Notes under the pieces: model-generated | Databases searched by the model: none | What the model saw: the letters and a program-made list of their open reading frames with translations, nothing else | Told to the model about the DNA's origin: nothing | NCBI RefSeq assembly: GCF_011397635.1 | Contig: NC_064761.1 | Coordinates: forward strand, 26,267,643-26,331,642 | Reading direction: 5' to 3' | DNA from: Epinephelus fuscoguttatus | Taxonomy: Eukaryota > Chordata > Actinopteri > Perciformes > Serranidae | DNA length: 64,000 bases | Part shown: positions 12,803 through 38,689 of the stretch, piece after piece | Layout: every line of letters begins with the position of its first letter | Numbering within the stretch: the first letter of the stretch is position 1 | Position numbers and translations under genes: made by a program

Positions 12803-15800
12803 ATGGCGGTGAGTTCGTATGGTTTTCGCTTTCATTCAAGCCTCTTTTTACATTTGCACCCTTAAACATTGTAAAAGATATCTTTAGCCAGTAATTATTT
12901 ATTCCGTACTTGACCTGGGATGTAGAAGAAATGTTCAAATGTAAAGCGACTGCTGCTAACTTAGCTAGCCAAGCAGAGCTAACCTGAGGCTAAGTTGGTG
13001 TTTGTGCGCGAGCTTACATGTGACTTACAAACAAATGTCCCTTTGCTCTGTGCAGGATAAAGAGAAGAAGAAGAAGGAGAGCATCTTCGACTTGTCAAAA
13101 TACATCGACAAGCCGATTCGAGTGAAGTTTCAAGGAGGACGAGAGGGTAGGTGGATTTTTGTGATGATAATAAGCTAATGCTAACCTAGTTAGCCGGTGT
13201 AAATGGTGCGTTTGTTTCCCTTGAAGTCATTAAAGTGATCCGCACTAATGCTTGACACTGTGTTTCCCTCTCAGCCAGCGGTGTCCTGAAGGGTTTTGAC
13301 CCTCTGTTGAACCTGGTGTTGGACGGAACAATCGAGTACATGCGTGGTAAGTTGCAAACCATTCTGCTAAGTCCAAATGAAATGTGTTCTTGAGTCATAA
13401 AAAGTTGTCAAACTGAGCTAATTTGCGTTCAGCAGTGCGCTGATTGTGACGGAGGAATATTGCCATTGACATGACAGTGTAAATCTTGTTCATATCCAGG
13501 AGGCCAATTATACTGTGTAACGAAAGACACTGGAGAACTGTGCTCCACTAGACTACTAATATGTATAACCTTGTGTTGCCTTTAAATGCCCAGTGTGAAG
13601 GATTAAGAGTGATTTATCAGCATAAATGAGTGTAATATTCATAACTATGTTTTCATTATTGTATTATCACTTGAGAAATCGTTGGTGATTTCCTTACTTT
13701 AGAGTGAGCTATCTATCTGTGCGTCCCAGTACCCATACTGCCCTACTACATAGTATGGTATAGGGCTGCAACGATTAGTCGACTAATTAATGACTAATCG
13801 ACTATTAAAATAGTCAGTGACATTTTTCAACATTTTAACACATTTTTCGATAAAATGATTCGTCGACTAATCGTAGAAATAATCGACAGATTAGTCGACA
13901 ATGAAAATAATTGTTAGTTGCAGCCCTAGTGTGGTATAGAAAAAGTATGTCCCAATACATAGTATGTCAAATGCAGTGTGCCAAAAATACAAGGATGTTC
14001 GACTACTTCCGGTCCAATTTTGCAGTATATTATTACATTAACCAGTAACTAACTGATTAAGTTTTGTAGGGGAAAAAATGGATGTTGAGGCCTTTCCTTT
14101 TAGTATGGCGCACCTTTGACTTAGTGAGGCTTTAGCAATACATTCCAAAGTACGATCCATTTACAGGTGGTGAAATTTTGTGTTTTGCAAATTTATTTTA
14201 TCATTTTTATCTTCTGTTGGCTTTGCTGACAGACAGACAGCCAGTCACATTAACATGTGGAAACATGCCCACTGCCCAACGTCTGGTCTCCACTGGTTTT
14301 TTGGCTACTCTGCACTGCGCCCCACAGGGTCGGGAGGGAGCTAACGTGAGCTAACGTTAGCTAACTAGCTGCACAACTCATTCTGTGATTACAATTGCTA
14401 ATAATGTCCTGGTACCAAAATGTGTTGCTGTAAAACCTCCTATAACATTACAGCAGTGTCAGGATGGCTAGTGACTGTTGGGTGTGCTTGGTGCTGCTGG
14501 CAGTAATGGCCAAATGAGTGGCACCACTCATGCGAGCTAGTTCCCACCAGACCCAGGTGATGCGCAGTGCAGTAAACAAAAGAGTAGCAAAATTAACCCA
14601 CATTCTGACGTGTAACCAGTCCAAAATATTCTCTGCGGTTAACAAATTGACAGTTGACATCAACAACCTGAACCCAAACTAGTAATCTCTGCAACACCTA
14701 ACCATAACCATTATGAACCTAAATTATGCCCTTATCCTATCCACTGAGGGCAGCACTACAGGAAATAAAGCGAAATAGACTTCAACACAAAACTGAAACT
14801 ACCACATAATGCCAACTGCCAACTGTGATATGCAAACTGTGGAGCAGTAGCACAGATTATCAAGATTTACAGCAATATTCCATCGCTGCCAAATAATGTT
14901 ACTGGTATATTGCTGTCTGTCAAACAAAAGTGGAAAAAGTGATTGTATGATAGTGTCTGTATGGAGACTACAGAGCAGAATGTTCCTCTCAACTCCAAAA
15001 CATGACTGGTGTTTGGTTGTAAACCATGAAACCTTTAACTGTTATCATCCACTTCCTTATATAAAGGGTTGTATTTCAAAATATATTTATTAGTTATGTG
15101 GGATTAAGCCTAATGGGCTGTCTTTTATGACACAAAAAACAGACTTCCCAGCTATAAATGCAGCAGGCACAGTGACGCCTGGTGGCTAAGGAAACTTACA
15201 GCAGCCCCTGAAGAGTGGACCCAAAGCACTACTAACACCTTGCCAATTTTAGTCAGTCTCATCATTAAAAGTGTGTTTAGTCCTACAATTATTTACCAGC
15301 GATTATGACAAGCAGAAGCAATATGAAAGTAAAACTGAGATTTAGTTGAACTTTACAGTTTGTGGGCAGTTAGTCAGATTTGTGAGGGACTTCTAACAGC
15401 TTGGTGAGGGAAACAGCTCAGGCTGTCTCTGACGCCCTGTTTTGAATCAGATCGTACTCATGGTGTGCCACAAGACTGTGCAGGATCCATTTAAAGGGAC
15501 CCTGTGTAGTTTTATTGTGGACAAAGTTTCTGTTTACAGCCAGTGTTACACACCAAAATGCATTTGCAAGCATGCAGAATGGATTTTTCTTATTTGCAAA
15601 GCCAGTTTTTCTTAAAAGTTTGAAAACCTGTGCTGTTAACATTCATGTTTACATGCCAATATTCTCCTTCGTCACCACCTTTCCTGCTGCACTGCTGGGT
15701 TTTTGCACGTTACTGACACCTGTCCAACAGTGTGGCAGGTTCAGGTTCATTGAATGCATCTTCTCATGTGAACTTCTAACTCTTGCATGTCTGTAACCTT

Positions 15801-15964
15801 TATCCATCGTTGTGTGTCCAGATCCTGACGACCAGCTGAAGCTGACAGAAGACACCAGGCAGCTGGGGCTGGTGGTCTGCAGAGGAACCTCCGTAGTGCT
15901 AATCTGTCCTCAGGATGGCATGGAGGCTATACCAAACCCCTTCATACAGCAACAGGACGGCTAG
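12803..15964 (+). CDS. lsm7: U6 snRNA-associated Sm-like protein LSm7, complete
   Basis: Four coding exons: 12803-12808, 13056-13146, 13275-13346 and 15822-15964. They give 103 residues, the same length as human LSM7, and near-identical sequence by recall (KESIFDLSKYIDKPIRVKFQ, GVLKGFDPLLNLVLDG). The Sm1 motif ends in the LNLVLDGTIEY segment; Sm2 holds LGLVVCRGTSVVLI. LSm7 is a ring subunit of LSm2-8 (binds the U6 snRNA 3' oligo-U in the nucleus) and LSm1-7 (binds deadenylated mRNA for decapping in the cytoplasm). The first exon codes only Met-Ala, a vertebrate-typical layout. The third intron is long (2.5 kb) and holds transposon remnants. Confidence 0.97.
13721..14040. repeat. Dispersed repeat (copy 1), interrupted by a hAT MITE
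   Basis: Strings such as CCCATACT, AATACATAGTATGTCAAAT and AAGGATGTTCGAC are shared with 17776-17925. The copy is split by the element at 13761-13928. It lies in lsm7 intron 3. Borders are approximate and the class is unknown. Confidence 0.6.
13761..13928. mobile_element. hAT-type MITE, 168 bp, with 8-bp target duplication
   Basis: It starts TAGGGCTGCAAC and ends GTTGCAGCCCTA, a clean terminal inverted repeat, and is rich in TAGTCGAC strings. Flanks are GTATGGTA (13753-13760) and GTGTGGTA (13929-13936), an 8-bp duplication with one later change, as expected for the hAT superfamily. No coding capacity. Confidence 0.85.
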
Positions 15965-16340
15965 CACACAGCCTGTCACTCGCTGAGTTACTATCACACA
16001 CGCACGCAGACACACGCGCACACACACACACAGCTAGATCCATGCACACACTGGAACATTTTGTGGAGTTTTTTGTTGTTTTAATTTTTAAAAAACATAA
16101 CAGTAACAATGCGTCCAACAAAGCAGATTTCTGTTAAAAATCTTAGTTGATCAGCAAAAGGACACTTGAAAGCACTTCACTTTTGTTTTTGTCTGTGGTG
16201 TGCAAGTGTGCAAAGATTTGAGTTGAGAAGAGCCCACACAAATGTTAAACGAAACCATTTTCTTTTTAGCCACAATATGAAACTTTTTACTATTCTTTGT
16301 TGTTTTTGATAAGAAAATAAAATGAAAATGTATGTTGAGT
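15965..16340 (+). other. lsm7: lsm7 3' UTR and polyadenylation signal
   Basis: A short (CA)n tract follows the stop near 16005-16033. AATAAA stands at 16316-16321 and is followed by T/G-rich sequence, so cleavage near 16340 is likely. Confidence 0.65.
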
Positions 16341-19300
16341 GTTGATATATTTTGTTCTCCCTCGTTCTTGTACACATTGGATATATGGATGGAGAACTAG
16401 ATGACAGAATCTTTATTCACTGATAGCAGTCTGATTCTCTGCTGCTGTTTCCGTGTGGCACAGCAATCTTGAATCAAGCAGCCTTTCCAGTAGGGATTAA
16501 ATCAGCAGTCTGTCCACTGACCCACCTGCATTTTGTAAAGTTACTTGTTATTTGTGGTCTGTCTGCACCTCGAAGACATTGCTGCCTAATTTGGTTTAAA
16601 AAACAATATTTTTTTCAACAGTTTCACCTGAGTTAGCTGCAGATGATTTACACCTGCAGTCTTTTAATAACACACACAAGCTACAGATTGTGTCATATAT
16701 CTTTATTAAGCACTTGCAAACTAGTTCGAACCACCTATTGGACTTCGTAACCATTTAATGGTAATCTGTGAACAAATTGCCGGATTACCTGCAGCTCCAT
16801 CATCTTTTTCACCCAGTAACTGAGGTACTTGATTGTGATCTTTGAAAGTGTTTAAAGGAATAAAGGGAGTGTGTGTGTGTTGTGAGTGTGAAGATAAGCC
16901 ACTCAAGCCTGTCTGCACTGACAAAGAGACATTTGTGGTATTAACTGCTCCGACTCTGAGGTGCTTTAAGCAGGGTGGGGGAATAATTTAAGTAAACTGA
17001 TTTAGCTTTGTTAGGATTGTTATTTCAGGTAGGTTGGTGAAATGGATTATATATATTGGTGTCAGTGAAATGGCAAGTAAATGTGTTTTTTGTTAAGATC
17101 CAAGCAATTTTTAAATCAGGGACTACTATGAAAACACTAATTACAAAGTATTGACAGTTCAATTTTACCACTTATAGCTGAGTATTTTTTTTTTCTTGTC
17201 AAGAATACAAAACAAGCTGCTACGGCTATGTTCACTAAAAGTGCTTGATTTTGCCACTGACAGGTGGATGTCACAAGTGTCTGACAACATTAAGGAAATG
17301 ATCCTTACAGAGATGGGCCTTTTTGTTAAAGAGTAAACTTTGTTTTGTTTAACCTCAAGCAGCCCTGAAATAAATGCCTGTAAATCTACCAGACTAATTT
17401 TAGCGTGTATAGAGCCAGCATATTTTCACATCGAACTGGGTGTATTATGGATTTATTTCAACCAAACCAGAGCTGGTGATTGAACAGTTAAAAGACGAGC
17501 CAAAACAGCTTCAGTGAGTTTAATTTTGTGTCTGTCGACTTTGAATGAAATGTGTTATGCGATGAGTGTTATGAGAGTCTGGTGAGTCTGCCAATGGTGA
17601 TTATGCAGCTGTTTCTGTTTAAAGGGAAGGAAAGGCATCTCTTGTTGGGCATATCATCTGAAAGAAGACAAAAATATCTGTTTTGATGTAAACCTGTGAA
17701 TGAAGAGTGACAACTGGGCAAAAGAGGAGTTTAAGTCAGAAATTTTTTTAAAGGAAGAGAGGCAGAAAGAACTACTGTGCATCCAAATACCCATACTATA
17801 ATACCACGTAGTATGCCAGGAAAAGATTTAGTATGTTCTAATACATAGTGTGTCAAATACAGTATGCCAGAAATACCAGGATGTTCTACGACATCTGGTT
17901 GTATTTTGCAGCATGCAAGCCAGCATGCTTTTCTAGCTATTTTGACCACAATCCTCTGCACAGCGGACAATTCATCTCGACTGACAGATGATGGCTCTCA
18001 GAAACCACAATGACAGCTGACAGCAAATTTAAGTGATGACCGTTTGAATAGCAATAATAAGAATATTAATTGTTTACATGAACAAAAAATCATAAAGATA
18101 ACCAACAACCAAAGGACATGTCTATGAAAATAATGACAGAAAAACATGTAATTTTACTGTGGTGAATATATGTTTGAATCTACCTTATATACAGCTATAA
18201 CTTTAAAGTTAGAACTGCACTGCAAAGTAACAACAACAGCAGATCTCTGGGTTTACCTCCATCTCTGGCGAGCTAGGTGAATGGCATTTTGTTTTGTCTC
18301 AAAGGTAACGAATAAATGTGTAAGAGGGTCGAAGTTTAGGGCATAATGTTACGAGACAGTGGTATGCATGCATGCAACAGTACATACTTTAAAGGGCAGC
18401 TGCCCTGAAAGTAAAAAGAAAAAGTAGGCAATTTGGAACAAATCCCTAGGTCACCCACTCTAGGCAACTCAATACACACCAAGTCTTCACTCAGAAAACA
18501 TCTGAAAACAGCATAAAACGTAAATTGCAGACATGCAAAAATTGTAAAAGATATCAAAAAGTTTAATACAAGTTTGATAGCTCCAAGTCTTGCAACCTAT
18601 TTTAAGTTTAACTGATTTCTGTCGCTGTGGGGGGAGTATCGTTTCAGTAGGTGTACAGTAGGTTTAAGAGGATGTGAAGCTCATTCCATAGACTTGCATT
18701 GCTAAAAAAAAAATCAGAAAAGTATAAATGGTAGGAAAAAATGAATACAAGCAGGAATGTTCTTAAAGAGCCTTAAACATTAACAATAACAGCTGAGTCC
18801 CTCCTCTAGCTCTGAACATTTCATCCAGCGGTCACTAATGTAAAAACCTTAAAAGGGCATTTTTACTATGCTGCAAACAAGTTTAAATATCCAAAAAGTT
18901 TGAATGGGATTTGAAAGTTGAATAATACCAAGAATGTATGAAAGATGTTCGAATGAGTTTCTACAGGAAGGAGAAAAGAGTCAAAAATGAGTGTAAAAGC
19001 ATGATTTTGTGTCAAATTTGAACAGTACACCTATTCATTTGAATGGGGGAAAAATCCCAAAAATGAATATTTAGGAATGATAAAAGTAATCATGTCTTAA
19101 TTGAGCTGAACATTTGATTTTGAGTGAAGTTTCTATGTTTAAGAATGTGGAAGGAGTTAGATACCAGAAAACCTAGCCGAACAATTTTTGCCCCCAGAAA
19201 AACAGGTTGTGAAATACTTTGTAGCATTTACACCCAATAAGAAGTCAGAATAATAAAGATTTGGATAACAACAGTGTAAATGCTGAATCAGCACACACTT

Positions 19301-19360
19301 ATAAACTCGCAGTAAAGACACCTTTAACAGTTTGGAGGAACTGTAATCCGGGTAAAAGGA
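16341..19360. other. Intergenic between lsm7 and tmprss9
   Basis: No exon, RNA gene or promoter could be supported. The only structure recognised is the dispersed repeat at 17776-17925. The rest is AT-rich with short homopolymer runs. Confidence 0.5.
17776..17925. repeat. Dispersed repeat (copy 2), without the MITE
   Basis: Matches copy 1 at 13721-14040 (CCCATACT, AATACATAGTGTGTCAAAT, CCAGGATGTTCTACGAC) but lacks the 168-bp insertion, so it serves as a rough empty-site reference. Confidence 0.6.
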
Positions 19361-19870
19361 GCCTAATGGTTTGCCAGGTGTTGTGAGGCCGGGACATGCA
19401 GCCAGGATTCCAGGAGGCTTCGCTCCTCCTCTGCTGCTCAGTCACTGTGTCAATGGAGCACAAGCAGGCAGCAACTAGAGGCAGCACTGAGCTCCACTGA
19501 GCAGTTTATTAATGCACCTCTTTTACATTACATTCCTCCAACCTGTGCGTAAAGGAGTAACCATTTATTATTTACCTGGAGATTATGGGAGCTCTGAGGT
19601 GACAGTAAATGCCTGTGCACACCGGGGTGTAACTGAAGGGATCAGGCCCGATGGGAGGAGGGTCGGCCGGGGATTTCTGAAGCCGAGCCGACCTCCTAAA
19701 GTAAACTGAAAAGGTGAGCTACCTGCGGGACGGACACGGCACGCCCCTTGGCAGGTGGAACAAATAGCGGACCTCTCTGCCTTGTCTTCCTTCATCCATG
19801 TATCTATTCTTGTGTGCGCCAGGTCATGCGCTGAGAGCTGCGGGATTTGGTGAATGTTCAGAAGAAAGAG
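19361..19870 (+). promoter_or_regulatory. tmprss9: Candidate tmprss9 promoter and non-coding first exon(s)
   Basis: This tract is richer in G, C and CpG than its surroundings. It has two good splice donors, AAG/GTGAGC after 19713 and GAG/GTGAGT after 19870. A matching acceptor, TTTTGCCAG, precedes 20508, which would put 82 nt of 5' UTR in front of the tmprss9 ATG. This could be two alternative first exons. It is inference from splice signals only. Confidence 0.4.
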
Positions 19871-20589
19871 GTGAGTGAGTTTACTTCAGAATATAAAGCC
19901 TTTATTGTTTGATGCTCTGCGCGCTGTGATGCGCCTGGAGACACCGTGCGCAATGTGCTGGTGCTGTGAATATTCGCATCGAGTCGGTTTATTCATTGAA
20001 ATCCTGTCTTTTTGAAGACTTTGGGGAGGTTGGCTTGTTTTTGGTTTAACCTTTTTCCACATCTGATGTGTGATCCCCGGGCAACATGGCCTCCCTGGTC
20101 TCTGGTGGGCGTCCTGTTCAGTCTCCATCGGCTCTCCCGACCAGACCCACTGCTGATGTGTCTGTGTAGTCTTTAGTTTACAGTCGGTACGTTACAGCTA
20201 CATCTCCATGGACATAAGAATTTCATTCTGGGACCTTATTCCTTGATTTTTGTAACACCATTGTAGAATATGGCTTGTACTAACGACTGTAAATAACAGT
20301 AAGTAGTCCATTAATCGACAATCCGAAGACATGAACAAACTTTATTTATTCATTCATTTGTTTGTTTTGTACATGTGCAGAGTTTTGTCTGTTGAAATGC
20401 AAACTAGAGGGACAAAAATCACATTTCTTATTGTATATGTTTTATTGATAGCAGGATATATCCATCCTGAGTGTATCCTCAACTATTTGTCACTATTGTT
20501 TTGCCAGGGCTGGATCATTTTGTCTGTGAGGCATTATGATACTGGACTCAGTAGAATGTGAGTTGTGAGGTTGGTGCTGTGAATCCAAC

Positions 20590-33469
<12,880 letters not shown>

Positions 33470-34060
33470 AGAGGCTAAAAAGGACCTGAACCTGCTAAAC
33501 GTACACACTGGATTTTCCTGACACATCTCCAGAACAATTGTACTGTACAAGGACCAAAGTTAAAAGCCACACATATACAGTAGTCTCCACAGTGTTGACC
33601 TGTGTGAACTACTGGTCATAGGTGCTGTTTCTAATACTGTGCAATCATCTGAACTGGGATCATCGTTTTTCATAATGTATTGAAGAAATAAGGAGAATAC
33701 TGGACTGTGGCTTATGGACATTCTACTAGCACATGCATGATTTAAAGTATTTATTTCAGTTATTTATTGTCCTGACTGGTAAACTTACTGTACATGGTGT
33801 ATTTTTTCATGTTGTGTGGGGTTCAGAATATATGTGGTTCATTTACAGGGACATTTTCTTGTCTTTTTTTTTTATCTATTCTTGGAAAATGACAAAGATG
33901 CAATGTGAAACTGTTACTGAAAGGTTTTCTGGAAAAAATATAGTTCTGTGTGGAAAAAAAAGATGCTGAAATTTTAACTTGAGTTTGATGAACTCGTAGT
34001 GATGTTTCGTTGATAGATACACGCTCTTTTAGATGACAGACACGAGAGAGGACTCTGATT
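33470..34060 (+). other. tmprss9: tmprss9 3' UTR and convergent intergenic gap
   Basis: Sequence after the tmprss9 stop, facing the timm13 3' end. No canonical AATAAA or ATTAAA is seen on the plus strand before 34000; an AATATA variant near 33937 is the only weak candidate. The transcript end is therefore unknown. Confidence 0.4.
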
Positions 34061-35308
34061 GACAAGATTTATTGATTTATCATGAAAATCATCACTGCAA
34101 ATAATGTTCACAAGCTTCTGTGGCTCTTACTTCCCCTACATAAACTCAGCAGGATAGAGAGAAAAAAAAAAGACTGTGGTTCCCAGACTTCTGACAAACT
34201 GTGCACATAAAGCTGAGAAAGGTTCAGTACCTCGCGTACAGCAAGGCAGACCCTGCTGAAACAAGCCCACTACTGTGGAGGGCGGCAGATAGAGTGACAA
34301 CTAGAAAACAGGTCAGACAAAACAGTTTTGTTCCCCGGGCGTACTTTGATATAGGACTGTTTGGAGGCTTGTGAATGTCAGGTTCACCGTCGTGAAAACA
34401 CCAAGTTGCTCCACAAGTCTTCCTTTTGAATTTAAGTAGGTCTTTCAGAGTAAAAGCATGTTAAGGAGAGCCTGTGTCGTCCCTTAGGGGCTTCAGTCGT
34501 GCTGCTTATTTTCTGGGCACAAATGTTTAGTCTCGCTCTGAGAATAGACACAATGAAAAGAATGGGCAACAAATATGGGCACACTGCTGACAGTGGTGAG
34601 ACTCAAGTCCTGCTGACAGGTGTCCCAGTTATACAGGTTTTTTAAACACAAGACACATTCCCCCGTAATTTGATGGTTGGAAGGTGTCTGTGTTTCCATT
34701 GAAGCCACACTGGTATAAGTACTCCAAAAACAAAAGCCACAGTGCTGCAGGTGACTGATTTAAGACTGCTACATTGCAACAGTACATTTATTTTCAAAAT
34801 CCTTTTCAGGGATAAACAGAGCTTAAAATATCCCAGCATGCACTGCTCAAGACACAGAGTAACACCTGTGACAGATCACCAGTCAGTCACAGGGCTGGCA
34901 CATACACATTCACACTTCTTTCCCTCAAACAGGAAATTTAGAGTTTTCAATCCTCCCGATCTACATGTGTTTAAACACGCAGGTGTAAATCGCAGCTTTC
35001 TACAATGCATGTTCACTTGTTAACCAGAAAATTAATTACTCATAACATAAAAACACAAATAATCAAACTTTGTTACTGAACTCTTCCTCAGAGCAAAGTG
35101 AAAATGTCCACAGAGACATTGTTATGGCTAGAGTCCACAGGCTCTGCTCGCCTGTCCGTGAGGTATTCTGATGATGATGATGGTGGTGTGCAGCTGCCAG
35201 GACACACCTGTGCACAGCTGCTGGCCTCCAGTGGAAACACTGTGCTCCTCCTCACTGTAAGCAGCAACCCGAGGGAGGGGAGAGGAAAAGGGGTGAACAG
35301 AGGGGTGC
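34060..35308 (-). other. timm13: timm13 3' UTR with candidate polyadenylation signals
   Basis: Minus-strand AATAAA hexamers occur at 34792-34787 and 34073-34068 (seen as TTTATT on the plus strand), giving a short and a long possible 3' UTR. No other gene is visible here. Confidence 0.5.
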
Positions 35309-37263
35309 TCACATGCGAGCTCTTTCTCTCTGTAGTCTGGAGTTGTACGTTCGGGACACAGTGTTCCAGGCGTCCATATACCGGTCCATACACATGGCGA
35401 TACATTTCTGTGAGGACACAAGCAGTGGGATTAATACAATTAAAGAAAAAATAGTGAGTGCTGCACTGGGTTAAGGCTCTGTGTAGTTAGTTGTATAAAA
35501 AAAAATCAGGTGCTCTTCAAGGATGGAGCAGAGAGTCCTTAAAGATAAAGAACAATCAGTACGTTAACATGCATGCAGTAGTCGAGCTAAAATCATAGCT
35601 TGGCTAATCAGTCAAGTCGGACTTCTCATCTTGTCTGAGTGTACATGCAGAAGAGAAAATCGAATTTCTGACCACGTACATCTGACTCCGCCTTGATGTG
35701 CGGTGCTATGTCCTTTTAAATATAGTGTGTAATGAACTAGTTCCAGCTGACCTGAAGAGGAAGCTAACGATTTGCATTTTCCTACCATCCATATACTTAA
35801 AAATGTTTAGCTCCTTTAGCTGTCAGAGCATGAATGTAGTTTCCTCATCCATCCGGAAGTGCGACCAAGACCAACTGCTTCTCGGTCACCATAGTGTTTG
35901 TTTGTTTGTTTTTCTGGGAGTTACTGCACTGCCGCTACATCATCTCCTTCTTCTTCTGGGTGAAAGCCCGCGAAAGAAAAAGTGGTGCATGCGCAGAAGG
36001 CAGAGTGCGACTCTAGTCGGACTAAGTGGATACATGCAGCAATAGTTTGATTTTCAATCAAATTATCTAGGTGTGTTAGTCGAGCTACGGATAGTCCAAT
36101 TTCAGTCGGACTAAGCTGCTAATATGTATTTAAAGTCCGGCTTCAGACTGGTCAGCTCACTGTGTAAAAGTCAAACTCTGTTAAATCCTTTATTAATCCA
36201 TGTGACACCCTGATGAGGACTCTCTAGTCGAAACACGTTGGTTATCCATGTATTAATAAAGGAGTTCTAACTACAGACAGAGTGCCTCAGATGCACTTTT
36301 GGACTGCCTGCCTGCACTACTGAGTTTTACAGTGACTGAACCAGCCAATCGTCATTTTTAATCCTTAAACAATTTGTGATCTTTTTAAAAGCTGCAACTA
36401 ACAATTATTTTCTTTATAAATCATACTGCCAGTTATTTTCTCATTAATAATTTGGTCCACGAAATGATGAAAAATACCTGTTACACTTAAAAAAATTTAA
36501 GTTGACACATTCAAATTGTCTGACTTACAGTCCAAAACCAGAGAGAAAGAAAGAAAGAAAAAAGCAAATCTTTAAGTTTGATTATCGTAGATGATTTCTA
36601 CTGATTTTCTGACAACTGACTAATCATTTTAGCTCTAATCATTTTACATCTGATAGTAAACTTGCGCATTATGGCCCAGCATACCTGCTCAGAGTTGTCC
36701 AGCGTGCTCCCAGGTTTACCTATGCACTTCTTGAAGCATTTGTCTGTCATTCTCTGAAACACAAAGACATTGATCATTTATTATAGTGTATTGCAACTTG
36801 CTGACATACAGTTACATCACCAGTTTACAACATCATCTCGTGAGTATTTAGATGACGTTTTGTGTATGAAGACACCGAGGAGTCTATAATTAAGGTGGCT
36901 ATAAGGTGTATCTGCTAAAACAACGGTTTTTAGACGTTAACATTTTGTCAACAGCATTTCAATGACTACCGCTGCTCCTGAGTTATCTTTCACGATAATA
37001 TCTTCATGTAATGTTGTGAAGGGGTTAATAAAGGTGCTCATACCATCACTAAAACACTTAACTATATCTACCGTTGCCCTTCCACCTGCTAGTTAAGTTT
37101 TAGGTAAGTCTTGCTAGCTTAGCAGCTGTGCTCATAGGTTTACCTGCAGCAGCTCCTGAGCGTTAGCCACCGCGATCTGGACCTTGACCTGCTCCATGAT
37201 GGTTCCGGTGTCCACTTTCCCTCCTGCTCCGCCGGCTGAGAAGTCTGAACCGAACCCGTCCAT
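35309..37263 (-). CDS. timm13: Mitochondrial import inner membrane translocase subunit Tim13, complete
   Basis: Three coding exons, 37263-37144, 36753-36685 and 35407-35309, give 95 aa, the length of the human protein. The twin CX3C motifs of small Tim proteins are present (CFKKC and CIAMC) and would form two disulphides in the intermembrane space. The ends read [19 protein letters not shown] and [12 protein letters not shown], as in the family. Tim13 joins Tim8 in a hexameric chaperone that carries hydrophobic precursors such as Tim23 across the intermembrane space. Start: the only ATG in frame upstream of the conserved region, preceded by a promoter-like tract. It converges on tmprss9, as in human 19p13.3. 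Confidence 0.96.
35575..36130. mobile_element. TIR-type non-autonomous element in timm13 intron 2
   Basis: Strings AGTCGAGCTA and CAGTCAAGTCGGACT at the left return inverted or repeated at the right (TTAGTCGAGCTACGG, TTCAGTCGGACTAAG). The centre contains GCGACTCTAGTCGGACTAAG. This fits a degenerate fish MITE. The ends are approximate and no duplication was confirmed. Confidence 0.5.
36392..36640. mobile_element. Degenerate hAT-type MITE remnant
   Basis: Starts GCTGCAACTAACAATTATTT and keeps ATTTTCTCATTAATAATTTGG and CCAAAACCAGAGAGAAAG. This is the pattern of the common fish hAT MITE whose short relative is at 13761-13928. The right end is worn. It lies in timm13 intron 2, just beyond the neighbouring element. 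Confidence 0.55.
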
Positions 37264-37445
37264 TTCTACCGGAGTCTCCGCCGAAAACTGTAGCTTAACC
37301 GAGCCTCTTAATATACACGTGCGGACAGCTACTGCTAGGTTCGGCTAGCGCAAGTTTTCGATGCCCTTGACACCGGCGGAAGACTGCACGCGTCACTTCC
37401 GTTTAGGGGATTCCGATATGGGAAATGTAGTTTAGTTAGGTGAGA
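37264..37445 (-). promoter_or_regulatory. timm13: timm13 promoter
   Basis: A CpG-rich tract directly upstream of the timm13 start. It carries ETS-type sites (GGCGGAAGAC at 37374-37383 and CACTTCCG at 37394-37401) and ACTACATTTCCC on the minus strand (37431-37420), one base from the ZNF143/SBS consensus. These are common in TATA-less promoters of mitochondrial genes. Confidence 0.5.
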
Positions 37446-37730
37446 GGCGCAGCGCAATAAATACACCGCTGCCAAAACATGTGTGATATATTTAAACGTG
37501 TGTTTATAATACTTAAGAGACACAGACAGGTTGTCAGCACACAGACACCCGCACACCGACTAACAACGCACGTGCACGCACGCGTGTTTGCCGCACGGTG
37601 GAGATAAAGTCCACTGAATTACAAAGAGACCCTTTGTATGCTCCATTTATATAGAACTATCAGTATTAAACATTGTTTTGACATATTATGAAATAGTTTG
37701 ATGCAACCGCTATAAGAATCAGATTTTTTT

Positions 37731-37800
<70 letters not shown>
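37731..37800. repeat. (TAGA)n microsatellite
   Basis: About 17 perfect tetranucleotide units. Confidence 0.97.
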
Positions 37801-37801
<1 letters not shown>

Positions 37802-38689
37802 GGTTATTTGAATATAAAGAAATTTAAAAAATAGAATTATGCTTATTTGCAAAAAACAAATTGCAATGACAAGATAACATATGCCATTGTTTGGTTTTCA
37901 AGTTTCTTATTATTTGTTATCATATGTGCAACAATAGCAGTGAAGCTGTCGGAAATCTTAGATCTCAGACTCTCTCTAAATGCAGTAATGTTACTGCAAA
38001 AGTGAAGGCCTAAATAAATAATGCAAGTAAAAACATACATGAAATATAATACAAAATAATATATGTTTGTGGTAGGCAGGTGTACAGCAATTGTAATCAG
38101 GCTGTGCAGTCATGTAGTAAAGATACATGTATATTGAGAAGTAATATAAATGGGCTATTTTGATTTTGATTAAATTGTGATTTGTGATATTGGGCTTTAT
38201 AAATAGAATTGAATCGAATGCTGTGTACACACACATGAACACAGATGTAAACAGGTAGTAGGCTGCATGTAAAGTGACAAATTGTTTTCTTTTTTGTTTG
38301 TTTAGTTTTTCTCGTCTCTCAGCTTGTTTTTGGCTGAATGTCTTCTATGATCAAATTTGTGAAACAATTATGGAGGAAAATTTGATTTCCTTGCAAAATA
38401 TCACAACAACCATTCATCTCATCCTGATGCTCCACAGCAGGCTGGATTGGAAAGGAAATTCAATCAAAATGAATAATATGCATCCACAGCGTGTAATTTT
38501 AATCAGGATATTCCATATTCCCTTTTTCCTTTGCATAATTACATCTCGTTCATGTTCAGTCTGTCATTCCAAGCAAGTCAGTTATTGTAAGACTGCTGTG
38601 CCAACTTGCCTGCGTAAACAGAAAAAGCAATTACTTCAAAGTACAACTATGTGGAAAGCAGGAGCCAACAGCATAAATAGAAAGTCATA

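Noticed and set aside
33470-34000. Polyadenylation signal for tmprss9
   Set aside because: No AATAAA or ATTAAA on the plus strand; the AATATA variant is too weak to annotate.
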